NCBI RefSeq assembly: GCF_950295315.1
Contig: NC_080171.1
Span: 96,028,752-96,092,751, forward strand
Reading direction: 5' to 3'
Source of the DNA: Erinaceus europaeus
Taxonomy: Eukaryota > Chordata > Mammalia > Eulipotyphla > Erinaceidae
Length of the DNA: 64,000 nt
Shown here: in pieces, positions 62,306 through 64,000 of the stretch
Layout: each line of letters begins with the position of its first letter
Position numbering within the stretch: position 1 is the first letter of the stretch
The notes under the pieces: generated by a model
What the model saw: the letters and a program-made list of their open reading frames with translations, nothing else
Told to the model about the DNA's origin: nothing
Databases searched by the model: none
Made by a program: the position numbers and the translations under genes

Positions 62306-62311
62306 GATTTA

Positions 62312-63040
62312 CATGCATGGTGAAATGATTAGTACAGTGAGTTTGGTTAATGGCCACCACCTTATATTGATATCAAAAAGCAAAGATCATTTTCCTTGTG
62401 ATGAGATCTCTTACACACTGCTCTTAATAATTTCCGTAAGTATAAAATAGTCATCATGTTGTACACTACATCCTTACTACTCATTTATTTTGTCCTGACC
62501 ACCTTCATCCAAATCCTCTCTTCACATCTATAAACCTGATCTCTGGCAACCACAAATCCAGTCTACTCCTAAAAGGCTGGCTTTTTGTTTAGAGTTTTAG
62601 GTGCTGATTTGAAGTCATATGGTGTCTGTCTTTCTCTGTCTGGTTTATTTCACTTAGCATAAGGCCCTCAAGGACCAACCATGTCAGTGAAAATGGCAGA
62701 ATTTCTCATGTTTTTAATCCTGAATATAAAGCAAGATATTTGGGACAGGTCCACTTTTGTTTCTGAATTCAGTTTGTGAGTGCCTTTTGGTTTGCCTTTT
62801 TTTTTTTATTGAGGAAACATCTGCTTATTACACAGTTTAAGATTCAGATGCATGGCATTCTAACTTCACTTCTGTAGAAAACATATTGTGATTTCCACCA
62901 AAAGCCTGGTTTCCATGCAACTCCCTGTACCCATGTCATCTCCCCCAATACCCAGCCCCTCTAGCAACCACCAATCTGTTCTCTGTACCTAGGAGTTTTG
63001 TTTGTTCATTTGTTGTGTTAATAGTTTGAACATCATGAAT
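62312..63040 (-). mobile_element. Ancient L1 3' UTR, part 2
   Basis: AAATGATTAGTACAGTGAGT, CATCATGTTGTACACTACAT, GTCTGGTTTATTTCACTTAG and, after a poly(T) at 62798, CAACCACCAATCTGTTCTCT. Two adjacent antisense L1M pieces are likely (break near 62760-62800). Confidence 0.75.
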
Positions 63041-63705
63041 GTGCTTTTTAAACATTCTTCTGATCTTAGTAATATTAGGTCAGTGAATGCCCATCTGCCT
63101 TACGGGAATTAGTTGAATATAATACAGTCGAAATAAAAAGAGAAGGGCAGATTTGACTTCAGGCACTCCAAAATAGAATTTTGCAATCAGACAACCATCA
63201 ACTTCCTGGAGTTCCTATTTGACAATTCAAGATTTTGCCACTTGGTGAGTGATGGGAAGAAGGATGTGACATTGGGGAAAGCCTGCTCTAAAGATGTGAG
63301 GTTAAGATGGCAAAGACAGTGAGGTATCCACTTTGGGGTCTGACTTGGAGGAGGGGTGTTACTTAAAGATGTTAGGTAAGGGATTATAACTAACAACAGA
63401 GAGGCTGTGGTCTCCATTCTCATTCCTGTCTCTGGGGGCCACTTGAGGAAGTCATCATAGATCCTGAGCTGTCATAGTCCACCTCCAAGATGGCCCGCAT
63501 GTTCACCTTCTTGGGTAGTCCCTACCGAGAGACACATCTCCATGGTACTTTTTATGGACTCAAGTGTGTTTCCTTAAAATATGCCCCTCTTGGAGCCTTA
63601 ATTCCCAGCATGCCTATATTTGGAGCTAGGGATTTGGAAGAAATGATTAAAGTTAAATGAGGTCATAAGGGTGAGGTTCTAACCCTATTGGATTGGTGAT
63701 ACTAT
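63041..63705. other. Unique sequence
   Basis: No element recognised. CTTGGAGCCTTAATTCCCAG near 63590 is unassigned. Confidence 0.35.
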
Positions 63706-63719
63706 AAGAGATCTCTCTC

Positions 63720-63971
63720 GAGGCAGACTGGGAGTATGGACCGACCAGTCAACGTCCATGTTCAGCAGGGAAGCAGTTACAGAAGCCAGACCTTCCACCT
63801 TCTGCAACCCACAATGACTCTGGGTCCATACTCCCAGAGGGATAGAGAATGGGAAAGCTATTGGGGAGGGGATAGGATATGGAGATTGGGTGATGGGAAT
63901 TGTGTGGAGTTGTACCCCTCCTATCTTATGGTTTTGTTAATGTCTCCTTACTTAAATAAAAAATTTTTAAA
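63720..63971 (+). mobile_element. Young truncated L1 3' end (module 2)
   Basis: From GAGGCAGACTGGGAGTATGG to GTTTTGTTAATGTCTCCTTA and an A/T tail. AAGAGATCTCTCTC flanks it at 63706-63719 and 63972-63985, so it is an independent L1-type insertion. Confidence 0.95.
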
Positions 63972-64000
63972 AAGAGATCTCTCTCATACGTATATATATA

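Noticed and set aside
1..64000. Tandem short direct repeats that might suggest CRISPR arrays
   Set aside because: The repeated units are dispersed SINE cores and microsatellites in mammalian-type DNA; there is no regular spacer spacing and no cas-like gene.

Overview
This window is a stretch of mammalian nuclear DNA made mostly of retrotransposons. I found no host protein-coding gene, exon or structural RNA gene that I could defend. The organism is very probably a hedgehog (Erinaceidae, most likely Erinaceus). The reason is the saturating presence of tRNA-derived SINEs with heads such as GTCGGGCGGTAGCGCAGCGG and GGCCGGGTGGTGGCGCACCT, followed by a GGTTCGAGCCC B box, a CCCACCTGCAGGGG core, a pyrimidine-rich middle and an AATAAA-bearing tail. 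I associate these from memory with the insectivore ERI SINEs; no database was searched.

I use working names for the short elements. Group A has the GTAGCGCAGCGGGTTAAGCGC head and an AACAACAATAATAACTACAAC tract. A+ is the same with an extra 3' module that can close into a hairpin (GCCTCCAGG ... CCTGGAGGC). Group B has the GTGGCGCACCTGGTTGAGCGC head and the tail CTATCCAATAAATAAAGATAATAA. Group C has the GGAGGTGGCACAGTGG head and GGTTCTTTCTCTC. Group D has the GGAGATAGCATAATGGTTATGCAA head and ends GAGCAGTGCTCTGGT. Many copies keep target-site duplications, and several are nested.

The only long coding structure is a 2.6-kb LINE-1 derivative on the minus strand at about 9173-11768. It has a 5' UTR, an intact 324-codon ORF1, and an ORF2 reduced to the start of the endonuclease joined in frame to the ORF2 C-terminal end, with one internal TAA. 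Reverse transcriptase is absent. This is a half-LINE in architecture, comparable with HAL1.

Other L1 material falls into two kinds. Lineage-specific 3' ends occur in two forms. One ends in AATAAAGAAATTT with a 15-bp target duplication at 42023/42431. The other ends GTTTTGTTAATGTCTCC with a 14-bp duplication at 63706/63972. They also occur in tandem at 56900-58400. Older L1 fragments lie at 15640-17310, 24720-26400, 59896-60780 and 61605-63040. Two ERV long terminal repeats are present: a solo LTR with 6-bp duplications at 53143-53478, and an LTR with an upstream purine tract at 61974-62305.

Layout: 1-8.6 kb is SINE-rich with MIR remnants; 8.6-13 kb is the L1 cluster; 13-15 kb is mostly unique and holds a possible conserved element; 15.6-17.3 kb is an old L1; 18.7-21.7 kb is bounded by a 220-bp direct duplication; 22.3-23.5 kb is unique; 24-27.7 kb is nested SINEs, old L1 and a hexamer satellite; 28.4-28.8 kb is a CpG-containing unique block; 30.9-31.5 kb is an L1 3' UTR foldback; 37-41 kb is nested SINEs; 45-47.6 kb is two converging L1 3' UTRs around a CA repeat; 48.1-49.6 kb is unique with a POU/homeobox-type AT-rich core; 53-54 kb holds the LTR; 56-58.4 kb is a GC-richer unique block followed by L1; the remainder is old L1, SINEs and the second LTR. 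Functionally, the likely non-repeat content is regulatory rather than coding, and that part is inference.
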